The notes: generated by a model from the letters alone, not told the origin. A stretch of 64,000 bases of DNA from Paludibacteraceae bacterium (GCA_017962085.1 JAGCWA010000014.1:62001-126000); one strand, 5' to 3'. Counted from the first letter of the stretch, positions 1-9,116 are shown. Numbers and translations: made by a program.

Positions 1-938
1 GTTATGAACTAGAATCTGCGCCAGAACTGCCGGCCACACATTTAGCTTACGATTGTTACAGTTACATGTTTGAAGCTTGCTCTACTTTGACAAAAGCGCC
101 CAAATTACCTGCCATGGAGCTGGCACCCTCCTGTTACGAGAGCATGTTCGCAAGTTGTGCCAATTTAAAAGAGGCACCTGAACTGCCCGCCACGACATTG
201 GCGTCTGATTGCTACATACTAATGTTTGCCGAATGTGACAGCTTGAAGCAAGCACCAGCGCTACCTGCCACAGAATTAGCCTTTCAATGCTATTGGGGAA
301 TGTTTTCTCACTGTACAGGTCTAACACAAGCGCCCCGATTGCCTGCCAGGAAAATGGAGTATGGTTGCTACGGAAACATGTTCTATTCTTGCACCAGTCT
401 GACCCAAGCGCCGGAACTGCCCGCCACCCAAATGGCACAATATTGCTACGAACAAATGTTCATGTGTTGCAGTAGCTTGACAAAGGCGCCAGACTTACCT
501 GCCTCAAATCCATACGACGCTTGCTATACAGACATGTTCCGTTTATGTCCCAACCTATCCTCTATCTTGGTGAACTTTTCGGGATGGGATAATACAGCAA
601 CGATTTCATGGGTGTTAGATGTCGCTCCAACCGGCACATTCTACTGTCCAAGCGCATTGCCAGAAGAATATGGAATCAGCAGAATTCCAGAAGGTTGGGA
701 CGTGGTACATATAGATGTGGGAGTTGACGGAATCGACGCCGACGCGCCATGGTCGATTCACACTTCAGATCTTACTATCTTTGTCACCGGAGCCCAAACG
801 GACGTGGAGGTGTATAACCTCACAGGCTCACTTATAGTGAAGGAGAAAGCCAACAAAGAAGAAACGAAACTGACCATGAGTCATAAAGGTGTCTATATCG
901 TTAAGATCGGCAACAAGAGTCAAAAGGTAGAATTATAA
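1..938 (+). CDS. BspA-like leucine-rich-repeat surface protein (5' end missing)
   Basis: The reading frame is open from base 3 and continues off the left edge, so the N-terminus is missing. The visible part has six consecutive 26-residue (78-base) repeats of the pattern MFxxCxxLxxAPxLPAxxxxxxCYxx, each with two cysteines. This is the BspA/LRR_5 style of repeat found in Bacteroidales surface proteins. A roughly 60-residue non-repeat segment follows. The end of the protein reads GVYIVKIGNKSQKVEL, which resembles the last strands of a Por/T9SS type A sorting domain, so export to the cell surface is inferred. BspA family members are known for adhesion to host or matrix proteins, but the ligand here cannot be told. 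The next gene starts 10 bases downstream, so co-transcription is likely. Confidence 0.8.
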   Translation, partial: YELESAPELPATHLAYDCYSYMFEACSTLTKAPKLPAMELAPSCYESMFASCANLKEAPELPATTLASDCYILMFAECDSLKQAPALPATELAFQCYWGMFSHCTGLTQAPRLPARKMEYGCYGNMFYSCTSLTQAPELPATQMAQYCYEQMFMCCSSLTKAPDLPASNPYDACYTDMFRLCPNLSSILVNFSGWDNTATISWVLDVAPTGTFYCPSALPEEYGISRIPEGWDVVHIDVGVDGIDADAPWSIHTSDLTIFVTGAQTDVEVYNLTGSLIVKEKANKEETKLTMSHKGVYIVKIGNKSQKVEL

Positions 939-948
939 ATATAAAAAG

Positions 949-1560
949 ATGGAGAAACACACCCACAAAAGACGAAACATCTGGTTGGCAATCATCTGCG
1001 TTGCCATCCTCGGCATAGGAATTATTTCCGTGCACGCCATTGACAAGGAGGGCACGGACAAGACCGTGACGACGGTTCGTCCCGCCAAGTGGGCGGAACC
1101 AATAGCCCTGGCTGGCGTACCGAACCTGCACAAGGTCTCGGACGGACTCTACCGCAGCGCCCAGCCTACGAGCGAGGGAATGGCCAACCTCGCGGCGATG
1201 GGGATAAAGACGGTCATCAACCTACGTGACAGGCATTCCGACTTGGATGAGATAGGCGACCTACCACTGCAAGCGAAGCGCATCGATATATTCACCGCCC
1301 ACATGAAAGACGAGTACGTCAAGGAGTTCCTCTCGATCGTGGACGACCCGAACAACGCTCCCGTCTTGGTGCATTGCCAGCATGGAGCGGACCGGACAGG
1401 GACCATGTGCGCCATGTACCGCATCCTACGCCAAGGTTGGACACCGGACGAAGCGATAGAGGAAATGAAGAACGGAGGATATAACTACCACTCTGTCTGG
1501 TCGAACATTCCCCGATTCATCCGCAAATCCGCCGCACGTCTTAGTGACCAGAAGAAATAG
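949..1560 (+). CDS. membrane-anchored dual-specificity/tyrosine phosphatase-like protein
   Basis: This 203-residue protein has a short basic N-terminus and one hydrophobic segment at about residues 11-28, followed by a DSP-type phosphatase domain. The signature loop is HCQHGADRTG, with His142, catalytic Cys143 and Arg149 matching HCx5R. An upstream NLRD motif (about residues 91-94) is also typical of cyanobacterial/DSP-like PTPases. The predicted reaction is cysteine-dependent dephosphorylation of phosphotyrosine, phosphoserine/threonine or another phosphoester. The hydrophobic segment could be an uncleaved anchor or a signal peptide, which would place the domain outside the cytoplasm. The gene starts 10 bases after the repeat protein and 33 bases before another secreted protein, so the three probably form one unit. 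Confidence 0.8.
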   Translation: MEKHTHKRRNIWLAIICVAILGIGIISVHAIDKEGTDKTVTTVRPAKWAEPIALAGVPNLHKVSDGLYRSAQPTSEGMANLAAMGIKTVINLRDRHSDLDEIGDLPLQAKRIDIFTAHMKDEYVKEFLSIVDDPNNAPVLVHCQHGADRTGTMCAMYRILRQGWTPDEAIEEMKNGGYNYHSVWSNIPRFIRKSAARLSDQKK

Positions 1561-1593
1561 AATCTTATAGAAACATTTTATATACCCAACGTT

Positions 1594-2457
1594 ATGAATC
1601 GGACATCAGTCTTCAAATTATTTCTCATCGGATTACTGAGCCTTACGACGAACGTCATGGCACAGGCCCAAACAAAGGCGGACTCCATAGCGAAATTCGA
1701 AGTATCCATTCCGGACGCTCATAACATAGCGGTGATCAATCCGTCTAGAATCGGGTTCATGTCATTGCAGAAATCCAAGAGCTCGAACAAGCGATACATA
1801 CAAGTGGAAAATGGCAGAATAGATTCGATAGGGAAAAAACGCACAGGCTCATACATGGGCAATGATGTTTTTGAGATACAAAGTCTATTCCTCGCCCCTG
1901 TCGCAGGTGCGGACACCATCAAAATAATGGTACAGGATGCGCAAAACAATGTCTACCAAGCATATAGTTTCCCGAGGAATCCCAGCATTGTCACATTCAC
2001 AGGTGTCGACAAGGAGGGGAAGCCACAGTCCGTATCCATCATACATGAATGGAGGAAAATCGACAAACATGAATTATCACGCATATATGTTGAGGCACAC
2101 ATCTATATCAGAGACTTCACAAAAAGAGTCGTTCGATCAGGAGCGCCACTCGACTTTAATCGGCCCATCCGTGTCAATGCGACTCTCAACGGAGAAAAGG
2201 TCGACATCAAGTATTTCCAATTAAGGCTTTTTGAATACAATCCCAACTTTCCATGTTGCGCCGGATTCGGGCCCCTATTGGAAGGAGAATCACTATCGCA
2301 ATTCAAGATGGAAATGGAGCGAATGTGGGCGAAACAAACGAGAAGATATTTAGTCATTGTAGACCACATAGACAGCAAAGAGGGGAAAAGAGTATTCGAG
2401 TATCCATTTTTTGAAATCGAATACGAGGACCTTTTCCCACCCACACAAGCCAAATAA
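1594..2457 (+). CDS. secreted protein of unknown function
   Basis: I do not recognise a family for this 287-residue protein. It begins with a clear signal peptide, a hydrophobic stretch ending in NVMAQAQ at about residue 26, so it is probably periplasmic or outer-membrane. The mature part is mixed and beta-rich, with no repeats and no membrane segment. A central CCAGFGP motif carries adjacent cysteines. It is the last gene of the unit that starts with the BspA-like protein, 33 bases after the phosphatase gene. A long perfect hairpin lies just after its stop codon. The ATG at 1594 gives the complete signal peptide. Confidence 0.55.
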   Translation: MNRTSVFKLFLIGLLSLTTNVMAQAQTKADSIAKFEVSIPDAHNIAVINPSRIGFMSLQKSKSSNKRYIQVENGRIDSIGKKRTGSYMGNDVFEIQSLFLAPVAGADTIKIMVQDAQNNVYQAYSFPRNPSIVTFTGVDKEGKPQSVSIIHEWRKIDKHELSRIYVEAHIYIRDFTKRVVRSGAPLDFNRPIRVNATLNGEKVDIKYFQLRLFEYNPNFPCCAGFGPLLEGESLSQFKMEMERMWAKQTRRYLVIVDHIDSKEGKRVFEYPFFEIEYEDLFPPTQAK

Positions 2458-2466
2458 GCGAAGGAG

Positions 2467-2496
2467 ATAGGATGATTGAACAATCAATCATCCTAT
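2467..2496 (+). terminator. 13-bp perfect hairpin after the first operon
   Basis: ATAGGATGATTGA and its exact complement flank a 4-base loop (ACAA), starting 9 bases after the stop codon at 2457. There is no T-run directly after it, so it may be a processing or stabilising 3' end instead of a strong intrinsic terminator. The T-rich hairpin at 2536-2553 follows. Confidence 0.5.
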
Positions 2497-2528
2497 GAGT
2501 AGTTCAAAAGACCCTGGCGGTCTGTGAC

Positions 2529-2553
2529 AAAAAAAGGCGTTTGGTTAAACGCC
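2529..2553 (-). terminator. intrinsic terminator overlapping the stop codon of the DUF4491 gene
   Basis: GGCGTTT and AAACGCC pair around a 4-base loop (2536-2553). On the minus strand this is followed by seven T. The stem contains the stop codon of the minus-strand gene (2545-2547), so coding and termination signals overlap. On the plus strand a T-rich tail also follows, so the hairpin may act in both directions. Confidence 0.75.
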
Positions 2554-2859
2554 CTTGTCTTTTTTCTCTCTTTTCGGGAACCATCCCCTCTCCACCCTCT
2601 TCCGTTGGTCGAACACCTCCTTGATGCTCCAGAAGCAGGAGAAGGCGACCACACCCAAGAGCGAGGAGAGTATCTGATCTTCCGCCATCACGGAAAAGAC
2701 GACGCAAACAATACCCGCCAAGAGGAACGCCCACCAGCACTTCACGCCGAAGTAGTACTCCCCTTTGATCACCAAAGGGTGGAAAAGTCCGATAATCAAG
2801 AAAGTAAGGAGGCCCACCAATAGGCCCATGCAATTATTTTCAGCAAGGAAATCCAACAT
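2545..2859 (-). CDS. DUF4491 family small membrane protein
   Basis: This 104-residue protein has three hydrophobic segments at about residues 10-30, 40-58 and 62-82, and a strongly basic C-terminus. The GLFHPLVIKGEYYFG region and the overall pattern match DUF4491, a small Bacteroidetes membrane family of unknown role. Its ATG is 7 bases from the obg stop codon, so it is the last gene of the rsmA-corA-obg operon. No catalytic residues are evident. The family assignment rests on recognition, not on a profile search. Confidence 0.7.
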   Translation of the reverse strand: MLDFLAENNCMGLLVGLLTFLIIGLFHPLVIKGEYYFGVKCWWAFLLAGIVCVVFSVMAEDQILSSLLGVVAFSCFWSIKEVFDQRKRVERGWFPKREKKDKGV

Positions 2860-2866
2860 ACATCAC

Positions 2867-3973
2867 CTATTTTTCGTCATCCCACTCGATTTCAATATCA
2901 TCCCCCATCTCCTCGTCCTCCTCATCCTCATAGTCATCCACCTCCATCGGACGGTGCGTCATGGTCATGTGACGATCCACATCCTTGCTAAGCTCCTCCC
3001 AAAGCAGATCCTTCAGTTCCATCAGGCCCATGCCCGTGATGGAGGAGAAGAACACGCACGGGACATCCGTAGGCAACAGTTTGCGCATATCGTTCATCAT
3101 ATCCTCATCGATCATATCGCACTTAGAGATGCCCAGCACACGCTGTTTCTTCAGCAATTCAGGGTTATACTGCTCCAATTCGTTCAGCAAGATCTCGTAC
3201 TCCTTCATGATATCCTCCGAATCGCAAGGGATCAGGAAAAGGAGGATAGCGTTCCGCTCGATATGGCGGAGGAAACGCAACCCAATGCCACGACCCTCCG
3301 AAGCTCCTTCGATGATACCAGGGATATCCGCCATGGCGAAGGACTTCTGGTCGCGGTAGGCGACGATACCCAAGTTAGGCTCCAGCGTCGTGAACGGGTA
3401 ATTAGCGATCTTAGGTTTAGCGGCCGTCACAGCGGAAAGCAGCGTGGACTTACCAGCGTTCGGGAAACCCACGAGACCGACATCCGCCAGCACCTTCAGC
3501 TCAAGGATCACATTCTTCTCGATGGCAGGTTCGCCCGGCTGGGCGAAACGAGGCGTCTGGTTCGTGGCCGATTTGAAGTGCCAGTTGCCCAAGCCACCAC
3601 GGCCACCCTTCAATAGGATCACCTCCTGTCCGTCCGAAGTGACATCGCAGAGGAACTCACCCGTGTCGGCGTCGTAGACCACCGTACCGCAAGGCACCTC
3701 GATGATCCTGTCCTTGCCATCCGCACCGAAGCTACGGCTCTGGCTACCATTCTCGCCATTGCCCGCCATGATATGCTTTTCGAACTTCAGGTGGATCAAC
3801 GTCCAATAATCCTTGTTTCCACGGAGGATGATATGGCCACCACGACCGCCGTCACCACCGTCAGGTCCACCCTTAGGGATATACTTCTCACGGCGCAGAT
3901 GAGCGGAGCCTGCCCCACCCTTGCCCGACCGGCAATAGATCTTCACGTAATCGACAAAGTTCGTTTCAGCCAT
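2867..3973 (-). CDS. obg: Obg family GTPase
   Basis: This essential GTPase binds the 50S ribosomal subunit and acts in late ribosome assembly and stress signalling. Residues 1-158 form the glycine-rich Obg fold, with [12 protein letters not shown] at 35-46. The G domain follows with P-loop GFPNAGKS at 169-176, the G3 motif DIPGIIEGA and SKCD as the base-recognition motif. The C-terminus is a short, very acidic tail rich in Asp and Glu, in place of the folded C-terminal domain found in some Obg proteins. At 368 residues the length is normal for Bacteroidetes. It lies between corA (24-base gap) and the DUF4491 gene. Confidence 0.95.
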   Translation of the reverse strand: MAETNFVDYVKIYCRSGKGGAGSAHLRREKYIPKGGPDGGDGGRGGHIILRGNKDYWTLIHLKFEKHIMAGNGENGSQSRSFGADGKDRIIEVPCGTVVYDADTGEFLCDVTSDGQEVILLKGGRGGLGNWHFKSATNQTPRFAQPGEPAIEKNVILELKVLADVGLVGFPNAGKSTLLSAVTAAKPKIANYPFTTLEPNLGIVAYRDQKSFAMADIPGIIEGASEGRGIGLRFLRHIERNAILLFLIPCDSEDIMKEYEILLNELEQYNPELLKKQRVLGISKCDMIDEDMMNDMRKLLPTDVPCVFFSSITGMGLMELKDLLWEELSKDVDRHMTMTHRPMEVDDYEDEEDEEMGDDIEIEWDDEK

Positions 3974-3997
3974 AATGACACAGAGGATATTAAACGT

Positions 3998-4966
3998 TTA
4001 CAACCAATTCTTTTTCTTAAACCAAACGACGACGCCAATGCTTACCAGCACCATGGAGATCAGTGCGGCAGGATAGCCGTAGAACCAATGCAACTCAGGC
4101 ATGAATTCGAAGTTCATACCATAGATGCTCGCGATCAACGTCGGCGGCGTGAATATCACGGACACCAAGGTGAATATCTTGATGATCTTATTCTGTTCGA
4201 TGTTAACCAAACCGAGGAACGTATCCTGGAGATAATCCAGACGATCGAAACCGAATTTGATGTGTTCGACCAATGAATTGATATCCTTGATCACCATGTT
4301 CAAGCGAGGTTTCAAGTCCTCCGGCACCAAGTCACTACGCAGGATACTAGAGACGACGCGATGCTTATCCACCACATTCTCACGCAAGTGCATGACACGC
4401 TCCTGCATATTCTTGATTTCCAAGAGGACATCCTCATTGACATCCTCAGCCACCGTCAAGGTCTGGCTTAACTGGGTGATCGCCGAAGTAGCGTCCTCGA
4501 TCATGTCGGCGTCATATTCGACACGAGTCTCCAGCAGGGCGACGAAGATATGGAAGCCCGTCGGGTAGCTCTTCGGGTTAGCGAAAAGCTTCTTCACCGT
4601 ATCGTTGAATGATTTCAGATAATCATTTTCACGGACAGAGATCAGGAGACCGTTCTTGAGGATGAAGGAGACCGTCTCCTTCTCATACGAATCCAACAAG
4701 AAGCTTGCGTTGGCCACCAGGGTATCGTCCGTCTCGATGAATCGGGACGACATCTCAATCTCTTCCATCTCCTCCTCTTCCTGGATATAGATCTTCAGGA
4801 ACTGCTCCAACTGAGACTCCGTATCCGGGGCGACATGGTTCAAATCGATCCACACAAAATTATTCAGAGGGACCTCCTTCAAGATTGCGATGTCCCTTGC
4901 GATCTTCAACCGTCCGTTATCAAAATAGAACAGTCTGACTTGCTGTATACCTTTACTCTCCTCCAT
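3998..4966 (-). CDS. corA: CorA-type magnesium/cobalt transporter
   Basis: This 322-residue inner-membrane channel for divalent cations has a long cytoplasmic alpha/beta domain. Two C-terminal membrane helices follow. The diagnostic YGMN motif sits at residues 282-285 at the end of the first helix, and an acidic/aromatic periplasmic loop follows (FEFMPELHW). The C-terminus is basic (KKKNW), as is usual for the family. The start codon overlaps the 3' end of rsmA by 14 bases, indicating translational coupling. Mg2+ is the usual substrate; Co2+ or Ni2+ transport cannot be excluded. Confidence 0.92.
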   Translation of the reverse strand: MEESKGIQQVRLFYFDNGRLKIARDIAILKEVPLNNFVWIDLNHVAPDTESQLEQFLKIYIQEEEEMEEIEMSSRFIETDDTLVANASFLLDSYEKETVSFILKNGLLISVRENDYLKSFNDTVKKLFANPKSYPTGFHIFVALLETRVEYDADMIEDATSAITQLSQTLTVAEDVNEDVLLEIKNMQERVMHLRENVVDKHRVVSSILRSDLVPEDLKPRLNMVIKDINSLVEHIKFGFDRLDYLQDTFLGLVNIEQNKIIKIFTLVSVIFTPPTLIASIYGMNFEFMPELHWFYGYPAALISMVLVSIGVVVWFKKKNWL

Positions 4967-5780
4967 CTCCCTTTTGTTTTTTTAGGTCCACCGGATCCTC
5001 CGGCAATGATTTTTCGACAAGATTCGTCAAATCGACGAACTCCTGCACAGACAACTGCTCCGGTCGTTTCGTGAAGACGACATCGGAGAACACCGGGTTA
5101 TCCTTGCCCAAGAGCGGTTGAAGAGAGTTGCGCAACATCTTCCTGCGCTGGTTGAAGGCGGTCTTGACGACGCGGACGAACAAAGACTCGTCGCACCCCA
5201 AGTTACGCACGCCGTTTCTCCTCATGCGGATAACCGCGGACTTGACCTTCGGGGGAGGGTCGAACACGTGTTCATGCACCGTGAAGAGATATTCTATATC
5301 ATAAAACGCCTGAAGCAACACGCTCAGGATTCCATAGGCCTTGCAGCCTTGTTTGGAAGCCATACGTTCCGCCACCTCCTTCTGTATCATGCCCGAGCAG
5401 ACAGGGATACGGTCGCGGTATTCCAACACCTTGAAGAAGATTTGGCTGGATATATTGTACGGATAATTACCAATCACATAGAAATCGCCGGTCGGATAGA
5501 CCTTGTTCAGATCGAGTTTCAGGAAATCCTCCGCCAAGATTCTGCCATTCAATGCGGGGAATTTAACGTTCAGGTAGTCTACGGATTCCTTGTCCAGTTC
5601 CACCACTTTGAGATCAATCTGCTCATTTTGAAGCAAATATTGGGTTAGCACACCCATACCAGGTCCCACTTCCAAAACCTGTGTAGGTGAGCTCACACCT
5701 AAACTATCAGCAATTGCCCGAGCAATGTTTTGATCCTTCAAAAAGTGTTGCCCGAGAGACTTCTTGGGCGTAACTGTCAT
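4953..5780 (-). CDS. rsmA: 16S rRNA (adenine1518-N6/adenine1519-N6)-dimethyltransferase
   Basis: RsmA (KsgA) uses S-adenosylmethionine to dimethylate two adjacent adenosines in the 3' hairpin of 16S rRNA during 30S maturation. The sequence shows KKSLGQHFL at residues 6-14, the SAM-binding loop EVGPGMG at 37-43 and the catalytic NYPYN motif at 105-109. The length of 275 residues is typical. It is the first gene of a four-gene minus-strand operon and overlaps corA. The divergent gene at 5889 shares the upstream region, where a minus-strand TATTTTCG element (5815-5822) could serve as its -7 box. Confidence 0.95.
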   Translation of the reverse strand: MTVTPKKSLGQHFLKDQNIARAIADSLGVSSPTQVLEVGPGMGVLTQYLLQNEQIDLKVVELDKESVDYLNVKFPALNGRILAEDFLKLDLNKVYPTGDFYVIGNYPYNISSQIFFKVLEYRDRIPVCSGMIQKEVAERMASKQGCKAYGILSVLLQAFYDIEYLFTVHEHVFDPPPKVKSAVIRMRRNGVRNLGCDESLFVRVVKTAFNQRRKMLRNSLQPLLGKDNPVFSDVVFTKRPEQLSVQEFVDLTNLVEKSLPEDPVDLKKQKGDGGE

Positions 5781-5863
5781 AATCCATCTTATTTTTCGTT
5801 AAAATTTGGTAGCGCGAAAATACAATTTTTCATTAGGAATCACAATAGAAAAATAAATATTAG

Positions 5864-5871
5864 TAATTTTG
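5864..5871 (+). promoter_or_regulatory. Bacteroidetes -7 element for the flippase-like gene
   Basis: TAATTTTG matches the -7 consensus TAnnTTTG and ends 17 bases before the ATG at 5889, so the leader would be very short. No convincing TTTG is seen at the -33 position. Confidence 0.6.
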
Positions 5872-5888
5872 CGTAAACGATTGCAGCG

Positions 5889-6878
5889 ATGAAGAAAGAG
5901 AACATAAAAACCGCACTTAAAGTTATATTCTCCCTAGGCTTGGGAATCCTTATTTTTTGGTACGTCTACAAGGATTGGGACATCGACACATTGATGGACA
6001 ACCTCCGCGGCGTCAGGATCATCTGGATCATCATTCCTCTCTTCATCGCCCTACTGAGCCACTTCCTACGCGCCGTGAGATGGAAAATGCTGATCGATCC
6101 GCTCGGGAAAAAGGTGAATATCTGGAACATATACGGAGCCGTCATGGCGGGCTACTGCATCAACTACGCTGTGCCGAGGGCTGGCGAGATCGCAAGATGT
6201 GGCTTGGTGAAGAAATACGAAGGCGTTCCCTTCACCAAACTGCTCGGCACGCTCATCGTGGACAGAAGCGTGGACATCATCGTGGAGGGCTTCGTCATCC
6301 TCCTCACCATCGCCCTGCAATACTCCGAAATCATGCAATTGGCGGAGCAATACCACCTCATCGAAGGGGCTATCGGACTCTTATCCAACCCTATCACTTG
6401 GATCATCATCGTTTCACTCATCGCCTTACCGTTCCTATTCAGGAAGGCGATCAAGAACACGAAAATATACGCGAAGATCAAAGAACTGCTCTCGAATGTG
6501 GTCAACGGACTGAAATCCGTCCTGAAGCTGGAGCACAAGGGACTCTTCATCCTCTACTCCATCCTCATCTTCGTCGGCTACTACTTCATGTTCTACCTCT
6601 GTTTCTTCGCATTCGACTACACAGAGAACCTGAGCATGCTCTGCGGACTATCCGCTTTCGTCATGGGTAGCCTCGGCATCATCGCCCCGGTACAGGGAGG
6701 TCTGGGCGCATGGCACGTCCTGGTAATCGGGACCCTCGTCATCTATGGTGTATTCGAAGACCAAGCCTGCTCTTTCGCTCTCTTGGTTCACGGTTCTCAA
6801 ACCCTTATGCTGATCTCTGTGGGCATACTTGCCATGTTACTCATGTTCTACTTCAATAAGAAAAAAACGAACGCATGA
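5889..6878 (+). CDS. lysylphosphatidylglycerol-synthase TM-region / flippase-like membrane protein
   Basis: This 329-residue integral membrane protein has about eight hydrophobic segments and no soluble catalytic domain. The motifs HFLRAVRWK near the second helix and YAVPRAGEIAR in the following loop are typical of the UPF0104/LPG_synthase_TM family. Members include stand-alone proteins proposed to move lipids or lipid-linked precursors across the membrane. There is no aminoacyl-transferase domain, so actual lysyl-PG synthesis is not supported. The stop codon overlaps the start of the TPR gene (ATGA), so the two products are translationally coupled and may work together. Confidence 0.82.
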   Translation: MKKENIKTALKVIFSLGLGILIFWYVYKDWDIDTLMDNLRGVRIIWIIIPLFIALLSHFLRAVRWKMLIDPLGKKVNIWNIYGAVMAGYCINYAVPRAGEIARCGLVKKYEGVPFTKLLGTLIVDRSVDIIVEGFVILLTIALQYSEIMQLAEQYHLIEGAIGLLSNPITWIIIVSLIALPFLFRKAIKNTKIYAKIKELLSNVVNGLKSVLKLEHKGLFILYSILIFVGYYFMFYLCFFAFDYTENLSMLCGLSAFVMGSLGIIAPVQGGLGAWHVLVIGTLVIYGVFEDQACSFALLVHGSQTLMLISVGILAMLLMFYFNKKKTNA

Positions 6879-9067
6879 CCAACAAGGAAATAGAGACACT
6901 TTACAGAGAACTCTGCTCCCACGTGACGGAGAAGAGGCTCAAGCCTGCGCTTGACATCCTGCACACCCTGCTGGAAATCAGGCAGTCGGGCGAGATGACG
7001 GACGAATGCCGCCGTCTGGAGACGACCTACCAGTACATGCTTCAATACGCCCTTTCGGGCACCAAGGACAAGGAACAGAAGAAGATATACGACCAATTGC
7101 GGACAGACATCCTGGAGTTGGCGGACCGCCTGCGGGAGGGCATATTCACCCAAAACGCGAGCAACTTCCTCTATAGCAAGAAAAAGGATTTGGGAAGGCC
7201 TAGCCTACCCGACGCCGACGAGATGAGGGAGCGTCTCTCCGCCGAGAACATGAAACTACTGTCCCAATCATTGGGAAGCAACCGGGAAGCCCTCCGACAA
7301 AGGGAAGCGTACGCCAACCGCATATTCGACCTCATCTGGTTGAACGACAAGATGACGGAAGGGGAATCCCTCGTAGTCAGCGACCTTTGCACCGACGAAG
7401 ATGTCTATTGGGGAGAGCAATGCCTCCTCATCTCCGCAGTGACCATCAGTCTGCTACGCATCTTCGACGAGCGTAAGTTCCTGATCCTCATAGACGCCTA
7501 TGAACTGAACCCGTCCGAACAGGTCAGGCAAAGAGCCATCATCGGCTTCGTGATCTGCGCTTACCTATACAACAGCAGGCTCCCACTCTACCCTAACCTC
7601 CACAACCGCACACTCATCTGGACGAAAGGAGAAGGCGTGAGCGACAATATCCTGGAGATTTTCCTGCAAATCATCCGTAGCAAAGAGACGGAGAAAATCA
7701 CCCAAAAGATAAAGGAGGTCATCCTCCCCGAAATGGAGAAGATCACCCCGCTCATCAAACAGAAACTGAAGCTGGACGAGCTGATGGACTCCGGGAAACC
7801 TTCGGCGGACGCCAACCCGGATTGGCAGGAAATGATGGACAAGAAGGGCATCACCGATAAGATACAGGAACTCTCCGAGATGCAGATGGAAGGCTCCGAC
7901 GTATTTTTAGGCACCTTCAAGGAGATGAAATCATTCAGCTTCTTCGATGAAACCGCCAATTGGCTCAGACCCTTCGACACCAACTCGAACATACCGGACT
8001 TCTTCGTCGGCGGCATGGCGGAATCGCTCTTCCACAGCGCATTGAGCAGTCCGATCTTCTGCGACTCGGATAAATACTCCATGGTGATCGGGCTCAACCA
8101 CCTGCCCGACGACCAGAAGAAGGCGATGAGCCAATCCTTCAAAGAGGAGGCGGAGCAACTGCAAGACCTCAGGGAAAGCCAAGCCTTGCCTAACGGGGAC
8201 ACCACCCCCGGGACCATCGGGAAGCAATACCTGCACAACCTCTACCGTTTCCTGAAATTGGGACGGCACAAGGAGGATTTCATCGACATATTCAAGCTAA
8301 AGCTACTCCTGCACAAGTCTTTTTACCTCCAGGAGTTATCCGGCAAGGAGAATATACTGCGCGCCATGGGCGAACTCTATTTCAAGAAAGAATTCTACGA
8401 GGAGGCGAAAAGCATCTTCGTCCTGCTGCTCGACAGCCAACCCAACAACGCTGAACTGCTGCAGAAGTGCGGGTACTGTCTCCAGAAAGAGGGCAACTAC
8501 GAAGAGGCGTTGCCCTACTACGAAAAAGCCGACACCATCAAGACAGGCAACGTATGGACCATCAAGAGAATTGCCGCCTGCCACCGCAACATGCGCCACA
8601 CGGAGCAAGCGTTGCGCTACTTCAGGGAAGCGGAGCGTCTCAACCCGGACGATCTGAACACCCAACTGAACATCGGGCACTGCCTGCTCGAAATGGAGAA
8701 ATACGAGGAGGCGCTCAACGCTTTCTTCAAGGTGGAATACCTCTCCAGCAACAACGAGAAGGTGTGGAGACCCATCGCATGGTGCGCTTTCGCCATCGGC
8801 AAATTGGAGCAGGCGGAGAAATATGCGACAAAGACGCCAGAGGGAAAACGTGACCAACACGATTGGATGAACCTCGGACACATAGAGCTCTGCTTAGGGA
8901 AAATCAATGAGGCTGTCCGTTGCTACTCAGAGAGCATCAAAAAGTTAGGAGGCGACAGCAAACGATTCGCCGAAATGCTGGAGGAAGACAAAGAGTTGCT
9001 GCTGAAGAACCATGCGGATGAAAACCTGTTGCCGCTGGTCATCGACCAAGCCTACTTTCAATCATAA
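6875..9067 (+). CDS. TPR-repeat protein coupled to the flippase-like gene
   Basis: This 730-residue protein has no signal peptide, so it is probably cytoplasmic. The N-terminal 450 residues are helical, rich in Lys and Glu, and match no family I know. The C-terminal third (about residues 490-690) holds consecutive tetratricopeptide repeats with hallmarks such as EEALPYYEKADTI and EQALRYFREAERLNPDD. TPR arrays are protein-binding scaffolds, so a role as partner of the upstream membrane protein is plausible but inferred only from the 4-base ATGA overlap. A possible weak terminator (AAAAAAGC/GCTTTTTT) follows the stop codon. Confidence 0.8.
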   Translation: MTNKEIETLYRELCSHVTEKRLKPALDILHTLLEIRQSGEMTDECRRLETTYQYMLQYALSGTKDKEQKKIYDQLRTDILELADRLREGIFTQNASNFLYSKKKDLGRPSLPDADEMRERLSAENMKLLSQSLGSNREALRQREAYANRIFDLIWLNDKMTEGESLVVSDLCTDEDVYWGEQCLLISAVTISLLRIFDERKFLILIDAYELNPSEQVRQRAIIGFVICAYLYNSRLPLYPNLHNRTLIWTKGEGVSDNILEIFLQIIRSKETEKITQKIKEVILPEMEKITPLIKQKLKLDELMDSGKPSADANPDWQEMMDKKGITDKIQELSEMQMEGSDVFLGTFKEMKSFSFFDETANWLRPFDTNSNIPDFFVGGMAESLFHSALSSPIFCDSDKYSMVIGLNHLPDDQKKAMSQSFKEEAEQLQDLRESQALPNGDTTPGTIGKQYLHNLYRFLKLGRHKEDFIDIFKLKLLLHKSFYLQELSGKENILRAMGELYFKKEFYEEAKSIFVLLLDSQPNNAELLQKCGYCLQKEGNYEEALPYYEKADTIKTGNVWTIKRIAACHRNMRHTEQALRYFREAERLNPDDLNTQLNIGHCLLEMEKYEEALNAFFKVEYLSSNNEKVWRPIAWCAFAIGKLEQAEKYATKTPEGKRDQHDWMNLGHIELCLGKINEAVRCYSESIKKLGGDSKRFAEMLEEDKELLLKNHADENLLPLVIDQAYFQS

Positions 9068-9093
9068 AAAAGCATAAATTTGACGCTTTTTTT
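9066..9093 (+). terminator. weak intrinsic terminator after the TPR gene
   Basis: An 8-bp A/T-rich stem (AAAAAAGC with GCTTTTTT) has an 11-base loop and ends in a T-run. It starts at the TPR stop codon and precedes the promoter-like element at 9117. Confidence 0.45.
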
Positions 9094-9116
9094 CATGCAA
9101 ATTATTGTGAATATGT

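Noticed and set aside
82-438. 118-residue minus-strand frame opposite the BspA-like repeats
   Set aside because: It arises from the 78-base periodicity of the repeat on the other strand, has no start context or promoter, and the plus-strand protein is clearly real.
2765-3616. 283-residue plus-strand frame opposite obg
   Set aside because: It lies antisense to a certain Obg gene, is Arg/His-rich as expected of a shadow frame, and has no domain or promoter.
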